Source: Paenibacillus plantiphilus
GTDB lineage: Bacteria; Bacillota; Bacilli; Paenibacillales; Paenibacillaceae
DNA length: 64,000 nt
NCBI RefSeq assembly: GCF_927798095.1
Contig: NZ_CAKMMF010000008.1
Span: 1 to 64,000, forward strand
Direction: 5' to 3'
The notes below the pieces were generated by a model that searched no databases, was not told the origin of the DNA, and worked only from the letters and a program-made list of their open reading frames with translations. Shown here in pieces: positions 16,260 to 24,572 of the stretch (the first letter of the stretch is position 1; every line of letters starts with the position of its first letter). A program made the position numbers and the translations under genes.

Positions 16260-16970
16260 ATGGAATCAAAACTAGAATTTTTGAAAGAATACACTTTAAG
16301 CGAGAATCAGAATATAAAAATTATTCCATTTCATGAGGTTAGGGGTATTGGTTCAGAGATGATTCCAAAGTCGTGGTTTAATATTTTCGAACATAAAGAC
16401 ACTGATAGGCGAATAGAGTTACTGCTAGAAGTATGGAAAACTTGTTCCCCAGTTACACTAAGTAACACAATATCATATCTGACTGAAAATCTTTATGAAG
16501 TGGATTTAGTATACTTCAATGATCGATATTCTATTTTATACTCTGTGAAATCACAAAGTGGTGAAATTCAATATTATGAAGGTAGAAATCCTTTAGATCC
16601 ATTTAATAACATTGAATTACAAAATAATTGGTGCAAAATCCCACAATTAATTCGGAATTTTTATGAAAACCTACACAATGGATTTTACTTCTATGCGAGT
16701 AAAGCGATGGGGCTAGTCCCTTTGGAGAATGTGACTTTTTTTGGTGACGATGAATGGGGGATAATTGAAAGTTTGAACGAGCCAATTCAAATTAATCTTC
16801 AAACAACTTTTGGCTTTTTTAAAAATGGCATGAGTGGCTACGTAGCAATTGATTATACAAATGCTGAAAACGATAATGCTACTTTATGGTTTTCGAATGA
16901 CCAGCCAGAGTACAATATTAATTTTTGGGATACTATTGACGAATGGATTGTTATTGGTTTTCAAGATTAG
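16260..16970 (+). CDS. SMI1/KNR4-family (SUKH) immunity protein
   Basis: ATG at 16260 follows GGGAGG by about 7 bases; the same frame is open upstream but that part is IS21 sequence, so the downstream start is chosen. 236 residues. The second half carries the typical features: IPQLIRNFYENLHNGFYFY, GLVPLENVTFFGDDEWGIIE, FGFFKNGMSGYVAIDY, LWFSNDQPEYNINFWD and the end IDEWIVIGF. It is AT-rich and intact, although its toxin is reduced to a fragment. Such orphan immunity genes may protect against relatives' toxins. Confidence 0.75.
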   Translation: MESKLEFLKEYTLSENQNIKIIPFHEVRGIGSEMIPKSWFNIFEHKDTDRRIELLLEVWKTCSPVTLSNTISYLTENLYEVDLVYFNDRYSILYSVKSQSGEIQYYEGRNPLDPFNNIELQNNWCKIPQLIRNFYENLHNGFYFYASKAMGLVPLENVTFFGDDEWGIIESLNEPIQINLQTTFGFFKNGMSGYVAIDYTNAENDNATLWFSNDQPEYNINFWDTIDEWIVIGFQD

Positions 16971-17387
16971 TTGTTTTACGCTGAATCAAAACGCCCTAAT
17001 GCTGACGGAATTGCCTGTCCGAATGTTGTCGAATATAATGACCGTATCACAGAAAAGGAAAAGGATGCCTCTCATATATGTGAACCTGCGCCAACAGGTT
17101 CACGGAAGCATCCCCCCAAACCAACCGTATTGTTTGGGAAAAAACCTATCGAGGGAATCAATCGTTCAATTGCTTCGGACCCCGCTGGAAATTATATCTG
17201 TTTTGACTACAGAAATGGAGAAAATCCGAAAATAATCTTTTGGGAACATGAACAGGCAGTCGCTCATGAAGATATTTCAGATAAAGATTTCAAGAATGGT
17301 AAGTTATTAGAAATGCAGGAGCAAGCGATATTCTTTGTTGCAAACTCTTTCTCGGAATATTATCAGTAAATTGTTCCATTATGATTT
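16971..17387 (+). pseudogene. Duplicated 3' end of the SUKH gene at 4148
   Basis: From 17167 the DNA is nearly identical to 4422-4645, encoding SIASDPAGNYICFDYRNG and FVANSFSEYYQ; an indel near the end brings the stop to 17369. The part before 17167 (16971-17166, SKRPNADGIACPNVVEY and a hairpin-like GTGAACCTG...CAGGTTCAC) is unrelated to the SUKH gene. The missing N-terminal half makes this a remnant. It shows that cassette ends have been copied across 12 kb. Confidence 0.8.
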
Positions 17388-17584
17388 AGAGGTGGTGTAT
17401 CCGAATTGATACCTTTTGATATTTTTATGAGTCTTATTTCATATTCATGTTCAGATATGGGATACTACAATTGACGGATCAAATGGAGTAAATGAGATGT
17501 GATTAGCGCTCAAACAGCTTGATGACTGTTATGATTGAAATAGTATGATAATCCAAAATATCAAAGAAGGAGCAGTGAAGCCCG

Positions 17585-17950
17585 ATGACCTTGTTTAGTG
17601 CTATCCTTGTGGCGATCGTTGCGTTAGAGCATGTTTACATCTTGGTTCTGGAGATGTTTATGTGGACCAAGCCAAGGGCAATGCGTATTTTTGGAACAAC
17701 CAAGCAGTTTGCGGAGGAAACGAAATCTTTGGCTGCGAATCAGGGGCTTTATAATGGTTTTCTAGCGGCAGGCTTGTTGTGGGGACTTATGTATCCCGAT
17801 CCTGTGATCGGACGCCAGATACAATTGTTCTTTCTTAGTTGTGTGCTGATAGCCGCAGTTTACGGAGGATTGTCGGCGAAGAGATCCATCCTTTTCACTC
17901 AAGGCCTGCCGGCACTTATAGCCTTTCTATTTGTTCTTGTCTATTCTTAA
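17585..17950 (+). CDS. DUF1304 family membrane protein
   Basis: 121 residues with four hydrophobic segments. The N-terminus (ILVAIVALEHVYILVLEMF), FGTTKQFAEETKSLAANQG, LYNGFLAAGLLWGL and a short loop with RQIQLFFLSCVLIAAVYGG are typical of DUF1304. Members are small integral membrane proteins of unknown function, usually about 115-125 residues. AGAAGGAG lies 13 bases before the ATG. It marks the return to ordinary chromosomal genes after the toxin array. Confidence 0.85.
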   Translation: MTLFSAILVAIVALEHVYILVLEMFMWTKPRAMRIFGTTKQFAEETKSLAANQGLYNGFLAAGLLWGLMYPDPVIGRQIQLFFLSCVLIAAVYGGLSAKRSILFTQGLPALIAFLFVLVYS

Positions 17951-18529
17951 ACCGAACCGGTAAGAAACTGATCTTCATCATGTGGTCGACCGACCGCGGT
18001 CATTGATGCGTTCGGAACGTCTTGCACGCTCGCTACTCGTATCGTATCCGGCAAAAACCACGAGTCTCCATGCATTTCACCCGCGTTTTTCTACACTCGT
18101 CATGCATCGCTTGCTTCCTATATCAGAGCTAACTGTAAGTCTCCATTAATAATCTTTTCTGCTTCCATGAGAGGCTGCAAGTTAATTTTCTCTTAGCTGA
18201 TAGTTAACTTTCACTTAATCGAACAGTTTGAAAAGTAAACGAAACAGCCCGACAATCATTCTGAATAGGAACGGGATGAAGCTAATTACGATTTCAAAAA
18301 AGTCGAATGTTCGAATGAAAACGTCTCTTGCTGGTTTCCTGGATTTGGCCATCTATGATCACCTCTAAGAGAGATACGATTGCGGTGATGCAAAGGTTGC
18401 GGGAAGACGTGTAAATCGCGCCCTAATATAGTAAAATATATGAATAGAGTTTATCGACATCTTAGGAATTACGAATATGATGTTCAAGTTGACAATAACG
18501 AAATGACTTTTTTTAATGGAGGAAGATTA
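17951..18529. other. Intergenic region with one small minus-strand gene
   Basis: 579 bases. The only supported feature is the small minus-strand frame at 18215-18352. The stretch 17975-18125 has no readable frame, motif or repeat that I can name. Upstream of 18530 there is AT-rich DNA (TAAAATATATGAATAG) that may hold the promoter of the lipoprotein gene, but no clean -35 was found. Confidence 0.4.
18215..18352 (-). CDS. Small membrane-associated protein (45 residues)
   Basis: On the minus strand AGAGGTGA lies about 8 bases before ATG. The product is 45 residues: a basic start MAKSRKPARDVFIRTFDFF and a hydrophobic-basic remainder IVISFIPFLFRMIVGLFRL ending LLFKLFD. One membrane helix, or an amphipathic Arg/Phe-rich helix, is predicted. 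No relative is recognised. It is a good candidate because start signal, length and composition agree, but conservation is unknown. Confidence 0.5.
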   Translation of the reverse strand: MAKSRKPARDVFIRTFDFFEIVISFIPFLFRMIVGLFRLLFKLFD

Positions 18530-19321
18530 ATGAAGAAGCTGGCTTTAACAAAGGGTTTGGGAATTATACTGTTATTAACAGTGCTGCTTGCCGCATGCTC
18601 TGGCAATGAGTCTGCTCCTGCTAATGAAACGACAGACGACAACAAGGGGAAGCCACAGCTGATACAAGAAACGGAGCATGCGCAATTTTATAGCCCTGAT
18701 TCGAAAGAAGATGTCAGCGAGGCGGTAACGATTCTAGGAGAGGCATTTGAAAACAACTATAAACGGATTACGGAGCTGTTTCGCTTTGAGGCTGCGGATA
18801 AGACGGTGATCCATGTGTATACAGATAAAGCCGAATTTGAAAAGATGATAGGCCGAAGTACGGAAGGGACCTATGTAGCCGAAGAAAATATTATTAAGGT
18901 ATTCACGCCCTCCGATCTAGCCGATGCTGCTGTTAAAGAGAATTATACCGATCAAATCATCCATGAGTTTGTGCATGCTGTCATTCTTCAGGTTAATTCT
19001 ACCGTGGGATATGTGAAATGGCTGGATGAAGGGAGCGCTTATTATGCTTCCAATCAGCTTCAGAAAGAGCTTCAGTCGAAGACAGCGTTTCTCGATTTGC
19101 CGGATATGGATCAATTGACCAGCCCCGAGTACTTTGAAGAGGCGGGCAACACGGCTTATTTCTATAGCGGGACCATTATTAAGTTTATCGTGGATAAATA
19201 CGGGGAAGATGCATGGAACGAAATTCTGAGGCAGCCGGATGCGATTGAAGAAATTTTGAAGGAGCCGATTGAAGGGGTTTATGAGAAGTGGAAATCATAT
19301 TTGGATAATGGGCTTTCTTAG
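18530..19321 (+). CDS. Lipoprotein, peptidase MA-like metallohydrolase
   Basis: ATG at 18530 follows GGAGGAAG; the upstream in-frame ATG at 18440 would spoil the signal peptide. 263 residues. Lipobox LLAAC near residue 23 predicts attachment to the outer face of the membrane. The zinc-binding HEFVH motif sits in QIIHEFVHAVILQ (about residue 146), and WLDEGSAYYAS follows with the third-ligand Glu expected in the gluzincin/peptidase-MA family. The substrate is unknown. A terminator hairpin follows at 19351. Confidence 0.8.
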   Translation: MKKLALTKGLGIILLLTVLLAACSGNESAPANETTDDNKGKPQLIQETEHAQFYSPDSKEDVSEAVTILGEAFENNYKRITELFRFEAADKTVIHVYTDKAEFEKMIGRSTEGTYVAEENIIKVFTPSDLADAAVKENYTDQIIHEFVHAVILQVNSTVGYVKWLDEGSAYYASNQLQKELQSKTAFLDLPDMDQLTSPEYFEEAGNTAYFYSGTIIKFIVDKYGEDAWNEILRQPDAIEEILKEPIEGVYEKWKSYLDNGLS

Positions 19322-19350
19322 AAATAGGATCATGTAATGATACGCGGAGA

Positions 19351-19393
19351 AAATAGCCAGCCAGATGCATGTTGCTCTGGATGGCTATTTTTC
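19351..19393 (+). terminator. Rho-independent terminator
   Basis: AAATAGCCA...TGGCTATTTTT with an inner CAGA/TCTG pairing, 30 bases after the lipoprotein stop. T run at 19388-19392. Confidence 0.75.
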
Positions 19394-19490
19394 TGTAATA
19401 GGAGCAAGCGCGCCCTCGCCTAATAAGGACTATTCAGACTACAGATAAACGTATATTATGGGGACATCAGGATGAAGGGGGACGTCGATT

Positions 19491-20012
19491 GTGATGAATA
19501 CGAGGCCGGATTCGAACGAATATGTGCCATTGGCAGAAAAGTATATCAGCTTAGTACCCGGGGGATCGCTTCCAGATATTTTGCAAGAACAGCTTGAAGC
19601 TTCGCTGCAATTGTTGGGAGAGCTGTCGGAAGAACAGGCGGCCTATCGTTATGCCGAAGGCAAATGGAGCTTGAAGCAGGTAATGGGCCATATTGCGGAT
19701 GTCGAGCGGCTTTGGAACTATCGGATTCTGCGAATTGCACGCGGCGATGTTCATGAGCTGCATGGATATGATCGAGATATTTTCACGCAAAATTCTCCAT
19801 TCGAAGGTCTTCCATTCGCGGCGGTGTTGAAGGATTATGCGGCAGTACGGCAATCTACGATTACTTTAGTAGGGAGCCTGACGAACGACGCGCTGCTTCG
19901 TCTTGGCGAATTCAACGGTCATCCGCTGTCTGCGCGTGCGGCGGCATATGTCATTGCCGGTCATGAAATCCACCATCTGAATGTCATTCGTGAAAAATAT
20001 CTATCTCTCTAA
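19491..20012 (+). CDS. DinB-family protein
   Basis: 173 residues; start GTG at 19491 or ATG at 19494, preceded by AGGGGG. A four-helix bundle is expected, with metal-binding His residues at GHIADVERLWNYR (about residue 65) and GHEIHHLNVIREKY near the C-terminus. DinB/DUF664 proteins are putative metal-dependent enzymes, some being thiol transferases. The exact reaction is unknown. Confidence 0.85.
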   Translation: MMNTRPDSNEYVPLAEKYISLVPGGSLPDILQEQLEASLQLLGELSEEQAAYRYAEGKWSLKQVMGHIADVERLWNYRILRIARGDVHELHGYDRDIFTQNSPFEGLPFAAVLKDYAAVRQSTITLVGSLTNDALLRLGEFNGHPLSARAAAYVIAGHEIHHLNVIREKYLSL

Positions 20013-20050
20013 GCCATTATTGCGATTAAGGAGTCAAGGAGGAGAGTAGA

Positions 20051-20734
20051 ATGAGGAGCAGACGAATGCTGCTGGTTATGACATTGATCCTGCTTCTATC
20101 GTCCACTAGTGTATCAGCAGCAGAGGAGCGCAATCCTCGCTATACGAAAAAAATCATCCCCATACCATCATCACAGGTTATTGTCGTAAAGGCGCAGCAT
20201 AAGAAATCATTCAAGGGAACGCTCTCTCTTCGAGAAAAGATCGACGGAGAATGGCAAACCATACTCTCCGACATCCCTGTCGTTCTAGGGAGACAAGGAA
20301 TCGACAAGACTAGAGAAGGGGATGGGAAGACGCCTACGGGCGTCTTTGCCATCGGCAAGTCTTTCGGTACTGCTCCGCGCCCAGAAGGATTGAGGCTATT
20401 CTATGCGCAAGCTTCGAAGCAGGATTATTGGGTTGATGATGGGGACTCGCTTGATTATAATAAATGGATTCGATATTCTGGCGATCCGGCAAAGAGGTGG
20501 AAGTCCTTCGAACGGCTGCATATTCCACTCTATAAATACGCCATGATCATTCGTTATAACATGGACCCGATAATCAGGAAGAACAGGGGCAGCGCCATAT
20601 TCGTTCATATCTGGAGCAGTCCGGATAAGCCGACTGACGGCTGTGTCGCAATGTCGGAGACCAATCTCCTGCTGCTTATGACCAAGCTGGACCCGGACAA
20701 ACTGCCTTCGATTGCGATAAGCGCAGCGGAATAA
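20051..20734 (+). CDS. L,D-transpeptidase (YkuD domain), secreted
   Basis: 227 residues. An N-terminal signal peptide (RRMLLVMTLILLLSSTSVSA) is followed by the YkuD domain. The catalytic motif appears as FVHIWSSPDKPTDGCVAMSE near residue 190, giving the conserved His and the Cys nucleophile. VLGRQGIDKTREGDGKTPTG is the typical start of the catalytic fold. The family cross-links peptidoglycan by 3-3 bonds or attaches proteins. A ribosome binding site AGGAGGAGAG precedes the ATG. Confidence 0.85.
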   Translation: MRSRRMLLVMTLILLLSSTSVSAAEERNPRYTKKIIPIPSSQVIVVKAQHKKSFKGTLSLREKIDGEWQTILSDIPVVLGRQGIDKTREGDGKTPTGVFAIGKSFGTAPRPEGLRLFYAQASKQDYWVDDGDSLDYNKWIRYSGDPAKRWKSFERLHIPLYKYAMIIRYNMDPIIRKNRGSAIFVHIWSSPDKPTDGCVAMSETNLLLLMTKLDPDKLPSIAISAAE

Positions 20735-20846
20735 CGGGCGCGTCTGCACCGCGCGCAGCTTCAAGCCGGTGGGGCGGTACGGATATCAGCGTCTGCTCCG
20801 CGTGCCATATCAGCGACGAATAATTCAGTTGAAGCGAGGCTTGCGA

Positions 20847-21632
20847 ATGGAATATGTGATCGATCTGCAGAATGTACATTGGAGGAGCGGGGATCAGCAT
20901 TTGCTCCGGGATGTCAGCTGGAAGGTTAGGCCGCAGGAGCATTGGGCACTTCTAGGACTGAACGGCTCAGGCAAAACGACGCTGCTTAAAATGATCAACG
21001 GCTATATTTGGCCGACTACGGGGGCGGTTTCTGTCTTGGGCCACCGATTCGGAGAGGTTGATTTGCGTGATCTTCGCAAGTCGATCGGCTGGGTCAGCTC
21101 TTCCCTGCAGGAGCAGCTGTACGGAACGGATAAGGTCCAGCATGTTATTATTAGCGGCAAATATGCCACCATCGGACTGTATGAGCGTCTTAACGAAGAT
21201 GATTTGGGGCATGCGCGTGAATGGATGCGGACGCTTGGCTGCGAGCATCTATGGGATCGTGAATTTCGGACCTGCTCGCAAGGGGAGAAGCAGAAGGTGC
21301 TGATCGCACGCGCATTAATGGCTGATCCGCGTATTCTCATTCTGGATGAGCCCTGCAACGGGCTGGATCTGTTCTCGCGCGAGCGGCTGCTCGACAGCAT
21401 TCAGGAGCTGACGCAGAAGGAGCAGACTCCCACATTGATATATGTCACGCATCATACTGAGGAGATACTCCCCGTATTCAGCCATACATTGCTGCTGCGG
21501 CAGGGTGCGGTCGTTGAGAGCGGCAGAACAGAACGCATCATGGAAGATACGGTGTTGAGCGACTTTTTTCAGTCGCCAGTTATCGTAGACAAGCATAGGG
21601 GACGCGCGTATGTGCGTATCCAAGGAGGATAA
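20847..21632 (+). CDS. ABC transporter ATP-binding protein (YlmA-like)
   Basis: The start at 20847 is chosen because the protein then begins MEYVIDLQNVHWRSGDQHLL as usual for ABC ATPases; 261 residues. Walker A GLNGSGKTT, signature CSQGEKQKVLIARAL (replacing LSGGQ), Walker B ILILDEPCNGLD, and H-loop YVTHHTEEI. The layout and IWPTTGAVSVLGHRFG resemble B. subtilis YlmA. No permease gene is adjacent, so the partner is unknown. Its end precedes the MFS gene by only 10 bases. Confidence 0.8.
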   Translation: MEYVIDLQNVHWRSGDQHLLRDVSWKVRPQEHWALLGLNGSGKTTLLKMINGYIWPTTGAVSVLGHRFGEVDLRDLRKSIGWVSSSLQEQLYGTDKVQHVIISGKYATIGLYERLNEDDLGHAREWMRTLGCEHLWDREFRTCSQGEKQKVLIARALMADPRILILDEPCNGLDLFSRERLLDSIQELTQKEQTPTLIYVTHHTEEILPVFSHTLLLRQGAVVESGRTERIMEDTVLSDFFQSPVIVDKHRGRAYVRIQGG

Positions 21633-21642
21633 TTCAGTCAGC

Positions 21643-22839
21643 ATGAAGCAATTGCAGAAGCAAGACACGAAGACGAAGAGGGACCGGTTTCCTATTGCTC
21701 TCATTTCATTAACATGCGGGGCATTTGCAATCGGGATGACGGAATTTGTAATTATGGGGCTGCTTCTTAACATTTCGGAAGATCTGCATGTGACGATTTC
21801 CGAGGCGGGACAGCTGATTACCAGCTATGCGCTTGGCGTCGCCATTGGCGCGCCGATTCTAGCTGTGGCCACACATCGGCTTCCTCAGAAGAAGCTGCTC
21901 TGTCTGCTGATGGTTATTTTTATTATCGGCAACGGAATAGCAGCTATTGCGCCCAATTATACGATTCTGATGGGAGCCAGATTGTTGACAGCATTGGCGC
22001 ATGGAACATTTTTTGGCGTTGGTTCCGTGATTGCTGCCAGGCTGGTCAGCCCGAATAAACAAGCGGCAGCTGTCTCGATTATGATGGCGGGGCTCACAAT
22101 TGCCAATATTATCGGCGTTCCCTTCGGCACATTCATCGGTCAGCATTTGGGCTGGAGGTCGTCCTTCGGCGCGGTTGTTATTATGGGCATCATTTCGCTG
22201 ATCGGCATTCTTGCGCTTGTGCCGGTAATACCGAAAGGGCAGCAAACAGGCATTATGCGGCAATTTCGGGCGCTTGCCCAGCCCAAGCTGCTGCTCGTCC
22301 TGCTTACGGGAGCTATTGGCTGCAGCAGTCTTTTTACTGTATTTACCTATATTGCGCCGCTGCTTCAGCATGTAACGGGCTTCTCCGAGGGGAACGTAAC
22401 ATGGATTCTGGTGCTGTTCGGGATTGGGGTTACGGCAGGCAATATCATTGGCGGCAAGCTGGCAGATTGGAAGCTGATGCCCGTCATAATCGGCAGCTTC
22501 GCGGCATTGGCGCTTATTCTGGGCCTCTTCACCTTTACTGTAGAAATTCCGCCGCTGGCTGTCGCTACTGTTTTCATCTGGGGAGTGGTTTCATTCGCCG
22601 TACTCCCTGGCTTGCAGGTGCGAATTATGCGGCTGGGCAAGGATGCGCCTGCGCTGGCTTCGACCTCCAATCATTCTGCTTTGAACTTAGGCAATGCAGG
22701 GGGCGCTTTTCTCGGAGGGGCTGTAATTACGCAAATTGGATTAGCTGCGCTCCCTTGGGTTGGCGCACTCCTTTCCCTGCTTGGCTTGCTGCTTGCCCTC
22801 TGGGTCAGCGTTTTAGATAGAAGAACAGCGTCAACATAA
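21643..22839 (+). CDS. MFS drug-efflux transporter (AraJ/YdhP-type, DHA1)
   Basis: ATG at 21643 follows AAGGAGG (spacing 14, rather long). 398 residues with 12 predicted membrane helices. Typical DHA1 signatures: GMTEFVIMGLLLNISEDLHV in helix 1 and GARLLTALAHGTFFGVGSV with the motif of helix 4/5. The N-terminal 15 residues are charged and cytosolic. Likely sugar or drug export; the substrate cannot be read from sequence. Confidence 0.85.
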   Translation: MKQLQKQDTKTKRDRFPIALISLTCGAFAIGMTEFVIMGLLLNISEDLHVTISEAGQLITSYALGVAIGAPILAVATHRLPQKKLLCLLMVIFIIGNGIAAIAPNYTILMGARLLTALAHGTFFGVGSVIAARLVSPNKQAAAVSIMMAGLTIANIIGVPFGTFIGQHLGWRSSFGAVVIMGIISLIGILALVPVIPKGQQTGIMRQFRALAQPKLLLVLLTGAIGCSSLFTVFTYIAPLLQHVTGFSEGNVTWILVLFGIGVTAGNIIGGKLADWKLMPVIIGSFAALALILGLFTFTVEIPPLAVATVFIWGVVSFAVLPGLQVRIMRLGKDAPALASTSNHSALNLGNAGGAFLGGAVITQIGLAALPWVGALLSLLGLLLALWVSVLDRRTAST

Positions 22840-22846
22840 TGGATGC

Positions 22847-22910
22847 ACAGCAAGAGGCTCTTCTCCTGGCAGTTCAAGCTGCTTAATGGGGGAGAGCCTC
22901 TTGCTGTTTA
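22847..22910. terminator. Bidirectional terminator between convergent genes
   Basis: ACAGCAAGAGGCTCT pairs with AGAGCCTCTTGCTGT, with a second small stem GCAG...CTGC inside the loop, and T-rich DNA after it. It separates the MFS gene from the minus-strand ABC exporter. Confidence 0.8.
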
Positions 22911-24572
22911 TTGCGGCTGCCTCGAATCCGCTAAAGCGCCGTTTCTCATGATGTACGTGCGATGGGAGAGCTTGGCTGCGGCCATCCGGTGTGTGATGAA
23001 AATAAGCGTCGTGTGAGGCAACCGATTGATTAAGTTCGTGAGCAGCCTCATCTCTGTGCCGGTATCCAGCGCGGAGGTCGCTTCATCCATAATGAGCAGG
23101 GAGGGCTGGCGGAGAAGAGCTCTGGCAATGCTGATCCTTTGCCTCTCGCCGCCTGAAACCGACATGCCCTGCTGTCCGACCTCCGTCTGCAAACCTTGGG
23201 GAAGCCGATCAATCCAATCTTCAAGCTCGGCAATCGAGATCGCTTGATGAAGGGCGGCAGGATCAATATTATCGCAGCCAAATGTAATGTTCTCCATTAA
23301 TGTGCCGCTGCGCAAATAAATGTCCTGGGTGACAGCTAGCATATGCCGGCGTATCCAGCCTTCATCAAGACTGTCAAGCGGTATTCCGTTGATTCGAATG
23401 CTTCCGCTTGTAGGCGTTTGGAGCCGAAGCAGAAGGTCTGCCAGAGTAGATTTGCCGCTTCCTCGCTGACCGACGATAGAAATGACAGAGGGAGCGGCTA
23501 GATGAAGGTTAATGCGATGCAGAATGGTTCTGCCCCCGTGCTGCAAGCCGACATCCTCGATATCAATCGTGGTCAATCTATCCTCTGGTTGAATTCCTGC
23601 TTTGCTAGGGACAACTGCTGCAATATCGATAATTCTCTCGATAGATGGACTTGTTTTCTTGGCTTCGATAAACATGTTATAGAACGAGACCCCGAAGGGG
23701 CGCAGCCAGGTGTAAATGGCGATAAAGGAAATGAGCGAGCCAAGCGTCATATCACCGTCCATCACGAGCCGCCCGCCGTAATAATACATGATAGCAAGGC
23801 AGCACGCATGCAGCAGCGCATCTAAGAGTTGCAGCATATTCTCCGTAAGAAGCGACCGTCTGGTAAGCTTCCATTCCTCATGTAGACAAACGTGCAACGC
23901 ACTCATCGCCTTGTCCTCTTGACCGGACATCGTAATCCAATGCGCGCCGGACAGCAGCTCTCTGGCTGTCTCCGTTATATTCGAGGTTTGGCGCTGGATA
24001 GCTGCTGTTCGTCGCTTGACTGCATCGCCGTATCTGGCAATGATGAGCGATTGAATGCCCCACAGCAGGATGATCGCCACGCCTAATATGAAATGATAGG
24101 TGAGCAGCACGATTGAACCGATTATAATTGTGACGCCCAGGACGAGCATGAAGCTGATCGTGCCATCGACAAATTGGTATAGCGTTCGCGTATCATCAAG
24201 CATTCGTGTTATCAAATCACCTGTCCGGGTACGCTGAAACCAGGCAAAAGACCGATGCTGGACACGCTGATACAGGTCCCCTTGTCCAATTCCATATAAG
24301 CGGTACAGGAATCGGGATAAATAGGTTTCGAAAGCGACCATGATGCTTCCTGCGATCGGAGCAAGGATAACACAACAGCAGATGATCAGCAGCAGATTCC
24401 AATCCTTTTGAGGCAGCACCCATTCGAGAATATATTTGATCATGACAGGCGGTGTCAGGAAGAGTATGCTTCGAATGATACCATTCGCTATATTGGCGAT
24501 GATTTTCCACTTATGCGGATTCAGTTGCTTTGCCGCGTAGGAAAGAATGGTCCTTCTATGAGTAGAGAGCAT
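22908..24572 (-). CDS. ABC exporter half-transporter (permease + ATPase), second gene
   Basis: 554 residues. Residues 1-310 hold six membrane helices of an ABC type-1 exporter; the ATPase follows with Walker A GQRGSGKS, signature VSGGERQRISIARALL, Walker B LLIMDEATSALD and H-loop TLIFITHRM. Its start lies inside the end of the upstream gene (17-base overlap, ribosome binding site GGGAGGTG), so the two are coupled and probably form a heterodimer. Both ATP sites look catalytically normal at the Walker B glutamate. Substrate unknown. Confidence 0.9.
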   Translation of the reverse strand: MLSTHRRTILSYAAKQLNPHKWKIIANIANGIIRSILFLTPPVMIKYILEWVLPQKDWNLLLIICCCVILAPIAGSIMVAFETYLSRFLYRLYGIGQGDLYQRVQHRSFAWFQRTRTGDLITRMLDDTRTLYQFVDGTISFMLVLGVTIIIGSIVLLTYHFILGVAIILLWGIQSLIIARYGDAVKRRTAAIQRQTSNITETARELLSGAHWITMSGQEDKAMSALHVCLHEEWKLTRRSLLTENMLQLLDALLHACCLAIMYYYGGRLVMDGDMTLGSLISFIAIYTWLRPFGVSFYNMFIEAKKTSPSIERIIDIAAVVPSKAGIQPEDRLTTIDIEDVGLQHGGRTILHRINLHLAAPSVISIVGQRGSGKSTLADLLLRLQTPTSGSIRINGIPLDSLDEGWIRRHMLAVTQDIYLRSGTLMENITFGCDNIDPAALHQAISIAELEDWIDRLPQGLQTEVGQQGMSVSGGERQRISIARALLRQPSLLIMDEATSALDTGTEMRLLTNLINRLPHTTLIFITHRMAAAKLSHRTYIMRNGALADSRQPQ

